Of a stretch of 8,901 nucleotides of DNA, positions 1-5,724 are shown one piece after another. A program made the translations under genes and the position numbers. The first letter of the stretch is position 1, and each line of letters opens with the position of its first letter. The notes beneath the pieces were generated by a model, which ran no database searches, had not been told where the DNA came from, and saw only the letters and a program-made list of their open reading frames with translations. The DNA is taken from positions 1 through 8,901 of the forward strand of contig URVR01000067.1 of NCBI GenBank assembly GCA_900551355.1, read 5' to 3'. The stretch comes from an uncultured Eubacteriales bacterium. Lineage in GTDB: Bacteria; Bacillota; Clostridia; Oscillospirales; Oscillospiraceae.

Positions 1-47
1 GAGATTCCTCTACGTCTCGTGGGCTCGGAGATGTGTATAAGAGACAG
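1..47. other. Nextera i7-side library adapter (not genomic)
   Basis: Bases 14-47 match the 34-base Nextera read-2 transposase adapter, including the 19-base Tn5 mosaic end at 29-47. Bases 1-5 (GAGAT) match the end of the P7 primer, and bases 6-13 (TCCTCTAC) sit where the 8-base i7 index belongs; from memory this is index N712. Nothing before base 48 is biological. Confidence 0.98.
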
Positions 48-104
48 CCGGAGGACAGTGTGGCCGGGAAGGTCATCACGCTGCTGCGCCGCCGTGGATT
101 GTGA
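48..104 (+). CDS. C-terminal tail of an unknown upstream gene (5' cut by adapter)
   Basis: From the first genomic base, one frame reads PEDSVAGKVITLLRRRGL and then TGA at 102-104, which is 18 residues. The stop overlaps one possible sortase start (GTGA at 101-104) and lies 11 bases before the preferred one, as expected for genes in one operon. The tail has a short hydrophobic stretch and a run of arginines. I do not recognise a family, and 18 codons are too few to prove coding, so this rests mainly on the tight junction with the next gene. Confidence 0.4.
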   Translation, partial: PEDSVAGKVITLLRRRGL

Positions 105-115
105 GGAGAGATACT

Positions 116-832
116 GTGTATCGGATACTGAAGTTTTTTGATGATCTCAGCGGCGCCATCGTGGCGGTGCTGCTGATGCTGCTGGCGGTATACGCGGGCT
201 ACGCCCTGTGGGACAACCAGCAGGTGTACGCCGCGGCAGAGGAGGTGCGTGCCTCCCTGCTGGAGCTGAAGCCGGAGGAGGGCGGCCCGTCCTTCGCGGC
301 GCTGCGGGCGGTGAACCCGGACGTGTGCGCGTGGGTGACACTGGACGGCACCGGCGTGGATTATCCGGTGGTGCAGGGGAAGGACAATCTGGCCTATGTG
401 AACACCGACGTATACGGGGATTTTTCGCTGTCGGGCACCATTTTTTTGGACAGCCGCTGCGCTTCGGATTTTACGGATGCGTACGGCCTGCTGTACGGGC
501 ACCACATGGTCAGCGGCCAGATGTTCGGTGATCTGGAGAAGTACCAGGACGCGGCGTTTCTGAAGACGCACACCGGCGGCACGCTGCTGCTGCCGGACAG
601 GACGTGTCGGCTGGAGGCGCTGGGCTGTCTGCTGATCCCGGCGTCGGAGGAACGCATTTTTGAGCCGGAGACGCAGGACATTGCGGCGCTGCTGGACTGG
701 GCGCAGGACACGGCGCTGTGCTGGCGGGCAGACGCACCTGTACCGGAGCGGGTGCTGGCAATGTCCACCTGCTCGTCGGCGTACACGGATGCCCGCACGG
801 TGGTGCTGGCGGCTATATGGCAGGAGGGATGA
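116..832 (+). CDS. Class B sortase
   Basis: This is a membrane-anchored cysteine transpeptidase of the sortase B class, which cleaves a sorting motif on exported proteins and attaches them to the cell wall or a pilin. Numbered from GTG-116 (238 aa), it has one N-terminal membrane segment (about residues 13-32, GAIVAVLLMLLAVYAGYALW). The sortase fold follows, with the catalytic His in LLYGHHM (His129), the Cys in MSTCSS (Cys219) and the Arg in TDAR (Arg227), so the active site looks intact and the length is normal. GTG-116 is preferred because GAGGAGAG at 103-110 sits 5 bases upstream; GTG-101 in the same frame would add five residues but has no clear ribosome site. The gene follows closely on an upstream reading frame, so it is probably part of an operon. 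No sorting-signal substrate is visible in the window, so its target is unknown. Confidence 0.93.
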   Translation: MYRILKFFDDLSGAIVAVLLMLLAVYAGYALWDNQQVYAAAEEVRASLLELKPEEGGPSFAALRAVNPDVCAWVTLDGTGVDYPVVQGKDNLAYVNTDVYGDFSLSGTIFLDSRCASDFTDAYGLLYGHHMVSGQMFGDLEKYQDAAFLKTHTGGTLLLPDRTCRLEALGCLLIPASEERIFEPETQDIAALLDWAQDTALCWRADAPVPERVLAMSTCSSAYTDARTVVLAAIWQEG

Positions 833-855
833 GGCTGCGGCTCCATCCCTCTTGT
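824..855 (+). terminator. Possible weak terminator after the sortase gene
   Basis: GAGGGATG (824-831) pairs with CATCCCTC (844-851), an 8-bp stem around a 12-base loop that includes the stop codon, followed by only a short TTGT. The thin U-tract makes it a weak or partial terminator at best. A fresh promoter lies about 65 bases downstream, which fits a transcript boundary here. Confidence 0.4.
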
Positions 856-917
856 CATAGACGGCATTTCATGCTAATATAGCCCTGCACCTATATTTAT
901 TATCCGAATTACCCCCC

Positions 918-946
918 TTTACGACAGGAAAAAACGGGGTTATACT
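918..946 (+). promoter_or_regulatory. Candidate sigma-A promoter for the EamA-like gene
   Basis: TTTACG (918-923), a 17-base spacer and TATACT (941-946) form a reasonable housekeeping promoter in an AT-richer gap. The predicted start is about 25 bases before the purine-rich ribosome site GGGGAGGGGAG (964-974) of ATG-978. The -35 is imperfect (4 of 6), the -10 good (5 of 6). Confidence 0.55.
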
Positions 947-977
947 CTCCCCAACAAGACGACGGGGAGGGGAGCGC

Positions 978-1538
978 ATGACGGAAAAACGGGCGGAGCT
1001 GCTGCTGGCGGCGGTCATTTCGGCCAGCGCCGGTGTGGCCGTGCTGGGTGTGGCGCTGCTGACGGTGCAGACCGGCGGCTTTACCGGCGGTGTGGGCTAC
1101 GGCCTGCTGGCGGCGCTGCTGTACGCAGCAGCCATCATCGCCACCGACCGCTTTTCCCATCACGATGACCCGCTGACGGTGGGCATCGTGCAGGTGGGTG
1201 TGCTGGGCCTGCTGGCGCTGATCGCCGCCTGCTGCTTCGAGACGCCCCGCCTGCCCCAGACGGGCATGGAGTGGGGCATGGTGCTGGCGCTGGCCATCGT
1301 ATGTACCGGGTTTGGCTTCACGCTGCAGCCCGTGGCCCAGAGCCATACCAGCGCGGAACGGGCCGGCCTGTTCTGCGCCCTCAGCCCCGCCTGCGCCACG
1401 CTGTTCGGCGCGGTGCTGCTCCACGAAAAGATCACGCTGCTGGGTGCGGCTGGCATCCTGCTGATCCTGTCCAGCCTGCTGCTGCCCCATTTGATGAAAG
1501 GAAAGAAATCACATGAAATACAAGGCGATCCTGTTTGA
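978..1538 (+). CDS. Half-size EamA/DMT-superfamily membrane protein
   Basis: The 186-residue protein is almost wholly hydrophobic, with about six predicted membrane segments (near residues 8-29, 37-57, 65-86, 98-118, 126-148 and 153-172). It matches the second half of EamA transporters, including LLAALLYAAAIIATDRFS, VAQSHTSAERAGLFCALSPACATLFGAVLLHEKIT and a final glycine-leucine helix. Full members are about 290-300 residues with two EamA repeats and ten helices; here the first repeat is missing. The start has a good ribosome site and its own promoter, and no remnant of a first half lies upstream, so the 5' end looks intact. The N-terminus (MTEKRAELLLAAVI) resembles a normal EamA start, hinting at an internal deletion. 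The gene overlaps the next by 26 bases, suggesting coupled translation. It may work as a homodimer of half units, or be a decayed paralogue; substrate unknown. Confidence 0.75.
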   Translation: MTEKRAELLLAAVISASAGVAVLGVALLTVQTGGFTGGVGYGLLAALLYAAAIIATDRFSHHDDPLTVGIVQVGVLGLLALIAACCFETPRLPQTGMEWGMVLALAIVCTGFGFTLQPVAQSHTSAERAGLFCALSPACATLFGAVLLHEKITLLGAAGILLILSSLLLPHLMKGKKSHEIQGDPV

Positions 1539-2154
1539 TATGGATGGTACGCTGCTGGATACGCTGACGGATATGGCGGACGCGGTGAACCACATCCTCT
1601 CCGTCCACGGCTGGCCCCTGCGCACCACCGAGGAGGTGCGGGCGTTCGTGGGCAACGGCGCACGGCGGCTGATGGAGCGCGCCGTCCCGCCGGAGGTCAC
1701 CGGCGGCGATTTCGAGGCGGTGCTGACGGAGTACCGGGACTGGTATCAGGCCCACAACTGCGTGGCCACCGCGCCCTATCCCGGCATCCCGGCGCTGCTG
1801 GCGGCGCTGGCGGAGGCGGGCATCAAGACGGCGGTGGTGTCCAACAAGCCGGACGCCACCACCAAAACGCTGGCCGCCCGGTTCTTTCCGGGGCTGCCCG
1901 CCTTTGGGCAGCGGGACGATGTGCCGCCCAAGCCCGCACCTGATCTGGTATTCCGCGCACTGGAAACGCTGGGCGTGGATGCCGCCGACGCCGTCTATGT
2001 GGGCGACAGCGAGGTGGACGTGGCCACGGCCCGGAATGCGGGGCTGCCGCTGGCGGCGGTGAGCTGGGGCTTCCGGGGCCACCGGGCGCTGGCGGAGGCC
2101 GGCGCGGCGGTCATCGTGGACACGGCGGCGGAGCTGCTGGCACTGCTGCAATAA
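1513..2154 (+). CDS. gph: HAD-family phosphatase, phosphoglycolate phosphatase-like
   Basis: The 213-residue protein is a soluble haloacid-dehalogenase-type hydrolase with every catalytic motif: motif I FDMDGT (nucleophile Asp9, acid/base Asp11), motif II VVSNKP (Ser110), motif III Lys140 in PPKPAPD, and motif IV VYVGDSEVD (Asp165 and Asp169, Mg2+ binding). A helical cap lies between about residues 15 and 85. The C-terminal SWGFRG and the length are typical of the Gph group, which removes the phosphate from 2-phosphoglycolate, a product of DNA repair; related enzymes act on pyrophosphate or nucleotides, so the substrate is a family-level inference. ATG-1513 has AAAGGAAAG at 1497-1505 and lies inside the end of the EamA-like gene, so the two are probably translated together. 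The gene ends with TAA just before the thrS promoter. Confidence 0.88.
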   Translation: MKYKAILFDMDGTLLDTLTDMADAVNHILSVHGWPLRTTEEVRAFVGNGARRLMERAVPPEVTGGDFEAVLTEYRDWYQAHNCVATAPYPGIPALLAALAEAGIKTAVVSNKPDATTKTLAARFFPGLPAFGQRDDVPPKPAPDLVFRALETLGVDAADAVYVGDSEVDVATARNAGLPLAAVSWGFRGHRALAEAGAAVIVDTAAELLALLQ

Positions 2155-2169
2155 AACCCGGCAGACCCG

Positions 2170-2198
2170 TTGACAAACCGCAAAAAGCGGTTTATACT
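2170..2198 (+). promoter_or_regulatory. Strong promoter of the thrS T-box transcript
   Basis: A consensus TTGACA (2170-2175) and TATACT (2193-2198) are separated by exactly 17 bases. The predicted start near 2206 opens the T-box leader. The box begins 15 bases after the stop codon of the phosphatase gene. Confidence 0.85.
2175..2193. repeat. Perfect inverted repeat filling the thrS promoter spacer
   Basis: AAACCGC (2175-2181) and GCGGTTT (2187-2193) are exact inverted copies around AAAAA. They occupy the whole space between the -35 and -10 boxes. In RNA read through from the phosphatase gene this is a 7-bp hairpin followed by a broken U-run, so it may be that gene's weak terminator; in DNA it could be an operator. 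The sequence does not decide between these. Confidence 0.6.
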
Positions 2199-2205
2199 AT
2201 TTCCC

Positions 2206-2446
2206 ATCAAAAAGGCATTGACGGAGAAGAAGCTGTTTTTCCAACGGCCAAAGAGAGGGACGCCCCGGCTGAAAGCGTCCTGCCTGCGGCGCAGCCTGTA
2301 CCACTCCCGAGCCGCCTGCGACGAGCAGGACGGGAACTTCCCGTTACAGAAGTCACGAGCGACGGCGTATGCCGTAAGCAGGGTGGAACCGTGGAGTAAA
2401 GTCATTTACCTCACCCCTGAAACACATCAGGGGTGGGGTTATTTTT
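2206..2446 (+). promoter_or_regulatory. T-box riboswitch (threonine) upstream of thrS
   Basis: The leader RNA senses uncharged tRNA-Thr and lets transcription pass into thrS when charged tRNA runs low. The diagnostic T-box AGGGTGGAACCGTGG is at 2380-2394. Upstream are an AG-rich bulge and distal stem-loop (GGACGC 2258-2263 with GCGTCC 2275-2280, loop containing GGCTG), a CCTGC/GCAGG hairpin (2315-2329), an ACGGG/CCCGT hairpin (2330-2344) and the stem III-like ACGGC/GCCGT hairpin (2362-2375) just before the T-box. The antiterminator can use GTAAA/TTTAC (2396-2409), exclusive with the terminator. ACC at 2300-2302, a threonine codon followed by A, is the likely specifier; ACT directly follows, and I did not fully fold stem I. 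The downstream gene is thrS, agreeing with threonine specificity. Confidence 0.93.
2408..2446 (+). terminator. Conditional intrinsic terminator of the T-box leader
   Basis: Bases 2408-2420 pair with 2427-2439 in a 13-bp stem (one G-U) around AACACA, followed by TATTTTT. Its 5' arm shares bases with the T-box antiterminator, so the two folds compete. Terminated transcripts stop about 35 bases before the thrS start. Confidence 0.88.
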
Positions 2447-2478
2447 ATGCCCGCCCCCAAAACAAGGAGGACTGTACC

Positions 2479-4272
2479 ATGAGCGAGGAAAACATCTATA
2501 CGTTTGAAAACGAGCAGTACCGAAAGACGTACTGGCATACCTGTTCCCACATTCTGGCCCAGGCCGTGAAGCGCCTGTGGCCGGAGGTGAAGCTGGCCAT
2601 CGGCCCCAGCATCGACAACGGCTTTTACTACGATCTGGACGCGCCCTTTGCCTTTACCCCCGACAACCTGACGGAGATCGAGGCCGAGATGCGCAAGATC
2701 TGCAAGGAAAAGCTGAAGCTGGAGCGCTTTGAGCTGCCCCGTGAGGAGGCCCTGAAGTTCATGGAGGAGAAGGAAGAGCCTTATAAGGTGGAGCTGATCA
2801 ATGATCTGCCCGCCGATGCCCACATCTCCTTCTACAAGCAGGGTGAGTTCGTGGATCTGTGCGCCGGTCCCCATGTGGACTCCACCGGCCGCATCAAGGG
2901 CAACGGCATCAAGCTGACCGCCTGCAACGCCGCCTACTGGCGCGGCGATTCCAGCCGCCAGCAGCTCCAGCGTATCTACGGCGTGGCGTTCCCCAATAAG
3001 GACGAGCTGGAGGCGTATCTCAAGGAGCGTGAGGACGCGCTGAAGCGCGACCACAACAAGCTGGGCCGCGAGCTGGAGTATTTCACCACCGTGGACTGCA
3101 TCGGTCAGGGACTGCCCATCCTGCTGCCCAAGGGCGCCCGCGTCATCCAGCTGCTGCAGCGCTGGGTGGAGGACACCGAGCAGCAGAGGGGCTACCTGCT
3201 GACCAAGACGCCCCTGATGGCCAAGCGCGAGCTGTACAAGATCTCCGGCCACTGGGATCACTATCTGGACGGCATGTTCATCCTGGGCGATCCCATGGAC
3301 GAGACGAAGGAGTGCTTTGCTCTGCGTCCCATGACCTGCCCCTTCCAGTATCAGGTGTATCTGAACCGGGGCCGCAGCTACCGTGACCTGCCCATGCGCC
3401 TGGGTGAGACGTCCACCCTGTTCCGCAACGAGGACTCCGGCGAGATGCACGGCCTCATCCGCGTCCGCCAGTTCACCATTTCCGAGGGTCATCTGGTGCT
3501 GCGTCCCGACCAGCTGGAGGAGGAGTTCAAGCAGTGCCTCGATCTGGCCAAGTATTGTCTGGGCACCGTGGGCCTGCTGGACAAGTGCACGTTCCGCTTC
3601 TCCCAGTGGGATCCTGCCAACCCCAACAACAAGTACGAGGGCACGGCGGAGCAGTGGGAGCATGCCCAGTCCGCCATGGAGCGCATCCTGAAGGATCTGG
3701 ACGTGGACTACACCGTGGGCATCGACGAGGCCGCGTTCTATGGCCCCAAGCTGGACATCCAGTATAAGAATGTCTACGGCAAGGAGGATACCCTTGTCAC
3801 CATCCAGATCGACATGCTGCTGGCCGAGCGCTTCGGTATGTACTATATCGACGAGAACGGCAACAAGGCGCTGCCCTATATCATCCACCGCACGTCTCTG
3901 GGCTGCTATGAGCGGACGCTGGCCTACCTCATCGAGGAGTACGCCGGTGCGCTGCCTACCTGGATGATGCCGGAGCAGGTGCGCTTCCTGCCCATTACTG
4001 ACCGTGCCGCCGACTACTGCGCCCAGCAGGCCGCGGAGCTGCGTAAGCAGGGCTTCCGTGTGGAGGTGGACAGCCGCAACGAGAAGGTGGGCAAGAAGAT
4101 CCGCGAGGCTACGCTGGAGAAGATCCCCTATATGCTGGTGGTGGGCGACCGCGACATGGAGGCGGGTACTGTCTCCGTCCGTACCCGTACCGGCGAGGAT
4201 CTGGGCGCCATGTCCCTGGCGGACTTCAGCGCCATGCTGCGCGACGTGGTGGACAGCAAGGCCCGCAAGTAA
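2479..4272 (+). CDS. thrS: Threonyl-tRNA synthetase lacking the TGS domain
   Basis: This class II synthetase attaches threonine to tRNA-Thr in the cytoplasm. ATG-2479 is chosen because AAGGAGG (2464-2470) lies 8 bases upstream and the T-box terminator ends just before it; earlier in-frame starts lie inside the leader. The 597 residues begin directly with the editing domain: HTCSH (His20, His24) and CAGPH (Cys128, His132) that clear serine-tRNA, plus KLTACNAAYWRGD. The catalytic core follows, with zinc ligands Cys287 (MTCP), His324 (MHG) and His470 (HRTSLG), motif 2 FRNE (Arg316) and motif 3 near 470-480. The anticodon-binding domain spans about 496-595. The classical enzyme has about 640 residues with an N-terminal TGS domain, absent here. 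All catalytic and editing residues I can check are present, so it should be active and proofreading. Expression is controlled by the T-box, and a strong terminator follows. Confidence 0.97.
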   Translation: MSEENIYTFENEQYRKTYWHTCSHILAQAVKRLWPEVKLAIGPSIDNGFYYDLDAPFAFTPDNLTEIEAEMRKICKEKLKLERFELPREEALKFMEEKEEPYKVELINDLPADAHISFYKQGEFVDLCAGPHVDSTGRIKGNGIKLTACNAAYWRGDSSRQQLQRIYGVAFPNKDELEAYLKEREDALKRDHNKLGRELEYFTTVDCIGQGLPILLPKGARVIQLLQRWVEDTEQQRGYLLTKTPLMAKRELYKISGHWDHYLDGMFILGDPMDETKECFALRPMTCPFQYQVYLNRGRSYRDLPMRLGETSTLFRNEDSGEMHGLIRVRQFTISEGHLVLRPDQLEEEFKQCLDLAKYCLGTVGLLDKCTFRFSQWDPANPNNKYEGTAEQWEHAQSAMERILKDLDVDYTVGIDEAAFYGPKLDIQYKNVYGKEDTLVTIQIDMLLAERFGMYYIDENGNKALPYIIHRTSLGCYERTLAYLIEEYAGALPTWMMPEQVRFLPITDRAADYCAQQAAELRKQGFRVEVDSRNEKVGKKIREATLEKIPYMLVVGDRDMEAGTVSVRTRTGEDLGAMSLADFSAMLRDVVDSKARK

Positions 4273-4281
4273 GCGTCAGTC

Positions 4282-4317
4282 AAAAAGAGGAGCATCCCGC
4301 GGGATGCTCCTCTTTTT
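4282..4317. terminator. Bidirectional intrinsic terminator after thrS
   Basis: The 36 bases are a perfect palindrome with 18-base arms (AAAAAGAGGAGCATCCCG and its exact complement). In RNA it gives a GC-rich stem with a CCCGCGGG core, preceded by five A and followed by five T. It can stop transcription from either side. It begins 10 bases after the thrS stop codon. Confidence 0.93.
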
Positions 4318-4334
4318 GCGTTTTGACCGGCTGC

Positions 4335-4386
4335 TTTGCAGGAAGAATAAAAAAATCCTGCAATTTTGCAGGATTGCCCTGCAAAA
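4335..4386. repeat. Four-copy TTGCAGG inverted-repeat cluster
   Basis: Four copies of one element alternate in direction within 52 bases: TTTGCAGGA (4335-4343), its complement TCCTGCAA (4356-4363), TTGCAGGA (4366-4373) and CCTGCAAAA (4378-4386). The middle pair is a perfect 8-base inverted repeat with a 2-base centre. No U-tract follows, so it does not look like a terminator. It could be protein-binding sites or a folded RNA segment. Confidence 0.6.
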
Positions 4387-4510
4387 CAACGATTTACCAT
4401 GTTATAAGGCAAAAGCGCTGATAGTGATGAATATGCTTCGTACAAGGGAATCTGACCGAAAAATATCACACAAATCGAGCGGTATGGCCAAGCGGCGCAC
4501 GAAAAAGTTT

Positions 4511-4533
4511 TCAGAAAAATGAATTTTTACTGA
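4511..4533. promoter_or_regulatory. Operator-like imperfect palindrome upstream of the TRAP promoter
   Basis: TCAG-AAAAAT-GA-ATTTTT-A-CTGA reads as an inverted repeat with a single extra A in the right arm. It ends 8 bases before the -35 box, a position suited to an activator or repressor. No regulator gene is adjacent, and AT-rich palindromes arise easily by chance. Confidence 0.35.
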
Positions 4534-4541
4534 TTTTGATG

Positions 4542-4570
4542 TTGCAAAATGAAAACTGGGGCGTTATAAT
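4542..4570 (+). promoter_or_regulatory. Promoter of the TAXI-TRAP operon
   Basis: TTGCAA (4542-4547), a 17-base spacer and a perfect TATAAT (4565-4570) form a sigma-A-type promoter. The predicted start near 4577 gives a leader of about 50 bases. The -35 matches consensus at 4 of 6, so the promoter may depend on an activator. Confidence 0.75.
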
Positions 4571-4587
4571 GGCACAGTAAGAATAAA

Positions 4588-4620
4588 GCTCCTCAAGCGG
4601 AGGGGCCATATAAGGAGAGG
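4588..4620 (+). promoter_or_regulatory. Leader hairpin and ribosome site of the TAXI gene
   Basis: GCTCCTC (4588-4594) pairs with GAGGGGC (4600-4606), one G-U pair, around a five-base loop. Directly after it lies TAAGGAGAGG (4611-4620), 6 bases before ATG-4627. The stem leaves the ribosome site open and may protect the 5' end of a highly expressed message. Confidence 0.55.
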
Positions 4621-4626
4621 ACTACT

Positions 4627-5631
4627 ATGAAAAAACTGATGAGCATGATCCTTGCCCTGGTCATGGCGCTGAGCCTCATGGCCTGCGGCGACAAGAAGGA
4701 CGACAGTGGCGATGTGACCGCTGAGCATACCGACACCACCACCGTGGCCGTGGGCGCGGTGATCCTGGCCCGCGACGACGTGTCCAGCGACGACGTGTAC
4801 AAGTTCGTGGCGGACATCTTCGACAACGCCGCGTCCCTGACCACCAGCCACGCCAAGTACGGCGAGCTGAGCCTGGAGTACGGTGCGTCCATCACCTCCG
4901 TGCCCTATCATCCCGGCGCTGCCAAGTACTTTGCCGAGAAGGGCTATGAGGTCGCGGCCGTCAAGGACGGCGCCGGCAACACCGAGTCCCGCAACCTGCG
5001 CTTCGTCACCGGCGGCGAGTCCGGCACCTACTACGCCTTCGGCTCCGTTATCGCCCAGCACGCCACCAACAACGCGGGCATCAACGTGGTCGGTCTGGTG
5101 GGCAACGGCTCTCAGGCCAACGTGCAGGAGCTGGTGGACGGCACCGCGGACTTCGCCTTCTGCCAGTCCGACGTAATGGCTTACGCCTACAACGGCACCA
5201 ACCTGTTCGAGAGCAAGGTGGAGGGCTTCTCCACTGTGGCCGCCCTGTACATGGAGCAGGTGCAGATCGTCACCACCAACCCCGCCATCAAGACCGTGGC
5301 TGATTTGGCCGGCAAGTCCGTGTCCATCGGCGCTCCCGGCTCCGGCGTGTACTTCAACGCCATCGACGTGCTGGGTGCCTATGGCCTGACCGAGGATGAC
5401 ATCAAGCCCACCTACCAGTCCTTCGGCGACAGCGCCGACGCTCTGAAGAACGGTCAGATCGACGCCGCCTTCATCGTGGCCGGCGCCCCCACCACCGCTG
5501 TGACCGACCTGGCCACTACCAAGGATACCTATCTGGTGAGCCTGGACGATGAGCACATCGCCAAGCTGCTGGAGACCTCCGACTACTACACCAAGACCGT
5601 CATCGCCAAGGATGTGTACTTCGGCGACTGA
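4627..5631 (+). CDS. TAXI-family TRAP solute-binding lipoprotein, circularly permuted order
   Basis: This is the extracytoplasmic substrate-binding subunit of a TRAP transporter. Residues 1-20 are a lipoprotein signal peptide (MKKLMSMILALVMALSLMAC, lipid-bearing Cys20), followed by a polar linker. The usual family order is then reversed. Residues 38-108 (TTTVAVGAVILARDD to HPGAAKYFAEKGYEV) are the segment that normally closes the protein; residues 122-334 (NLRFVTGGESGTYYAFGS, AFCQSDVMAYAYNGT, AALYMEQVQIV, VSIGAPGSGVYFNAIDVL, FIVAGAPTTAVTDLATT, TVIAKDVY) are the segment that normally opens it. A linker at 109-121 joins the old C-terminus to the old N-terminus, and the protein stops at the inter-lobe crossing. 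Total length (334) and all core motifs are normal. In this fold the termini lie near each other, so permutation is structurally possible. The fused permease follows 93 bases later. Ligand unknown; TAXI systems often take up dicarboxylates, glutamate or related acids. Confidence 0.92.
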   Translation: MKKLMSMILALVMALSLMACGDKKDDSGDVTAEHTDTTTVAVGAVILARDDVSSDDVYKFVADIFDNAASLTTSHAKYGELSLEYGASITSVPYHPGAAKYFAEKGYEVAAVKDGAGNTESRNLRFVTGGESGTYYAFGSVIAQHATNNAGINVVGLVGNGSQANVQELVDGTADFAFCQSDVMAYAYNGTNLFESKVEGFSTVAALYMEQVQIVTTNPAIKTVADLAGKSVSIGAPGSGVYFNAIDVLGAYGLTEDDIKPTYQSFGDSADALKNGQIDAAFIVAGAPTTAVTDLATTKDTYLVSLDDEHIAKLLETSDYYTKTVIAKDVYFGD

Positions 5632-5659
5632 TCCTTAGCACAGCTTTAACGCTTTCCGA

Positions 5660-5687
5660 GGCTGCGGCGGGGTTTCCCGCCGTAGCC
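5660..5687 (+). promoter_or_regulatory. Intercistronic GC-rich hairpin between binding protein and permease
   Basis: Bases 5660-5671 pair with 5676-5687 in a 12-bp stem (one G-U) closed by GTTT. No U-tract follows, so it is not a standard terminator. Such hairpins after binding-protein genes commonly block 3' decay and keep the binding protein more abundant than the permease; that role is inferred here from position. Confidence 0.65.
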
Positions 5688-5724
5688 CTCGCATTATTCT
5701 GAACGAATTTGGAGAGAAACGACT

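Larger units (their letters stand above)
4318..4541. other. Non-coding gap between thrS and the TAXI-TRAP operon
   Basis: No convincing gene lies between the thrS terminator and the TRAP operon promoter. Any in-frame extension from the thrS side is a shadow reading, and base composition turns AT-rich. The stretch holds a cluster of TTTGCAGGA-type inverted repeats (4335-4386) and an operator-like palindrome (4511-4533). I see nothing recognisable between about 4387 and 4510. Confidence 0.7.

Noticed and set aside
2170..2478. N-terminal extension of thrS by 103 codons
   Set aside because: It would translate the promoter, the T-box leader and its terminator. ATG-2479 has a strong ribosome site and starts directly at a known domain.
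2353..3888. Long minus-strand open frame opposite thrS
   Set aside because: Also a complement shadow of a strongly supported gene, and it crosses the T-box element.
4480..4500. GGCCAAGCGGC-like string resembling part of a tRNA D-arm
   Set aside because: No acceptor stem, anticodon arm or T-arm can be found at the proper distances.
4004..4522. Plus-strand frame running from inside thrS through the terminator
   Set aside because: Arg/Trp-rich out-of-frame shadow in thrS; the rest crosses a perfect terminator and AT-rich intergenic DNA.
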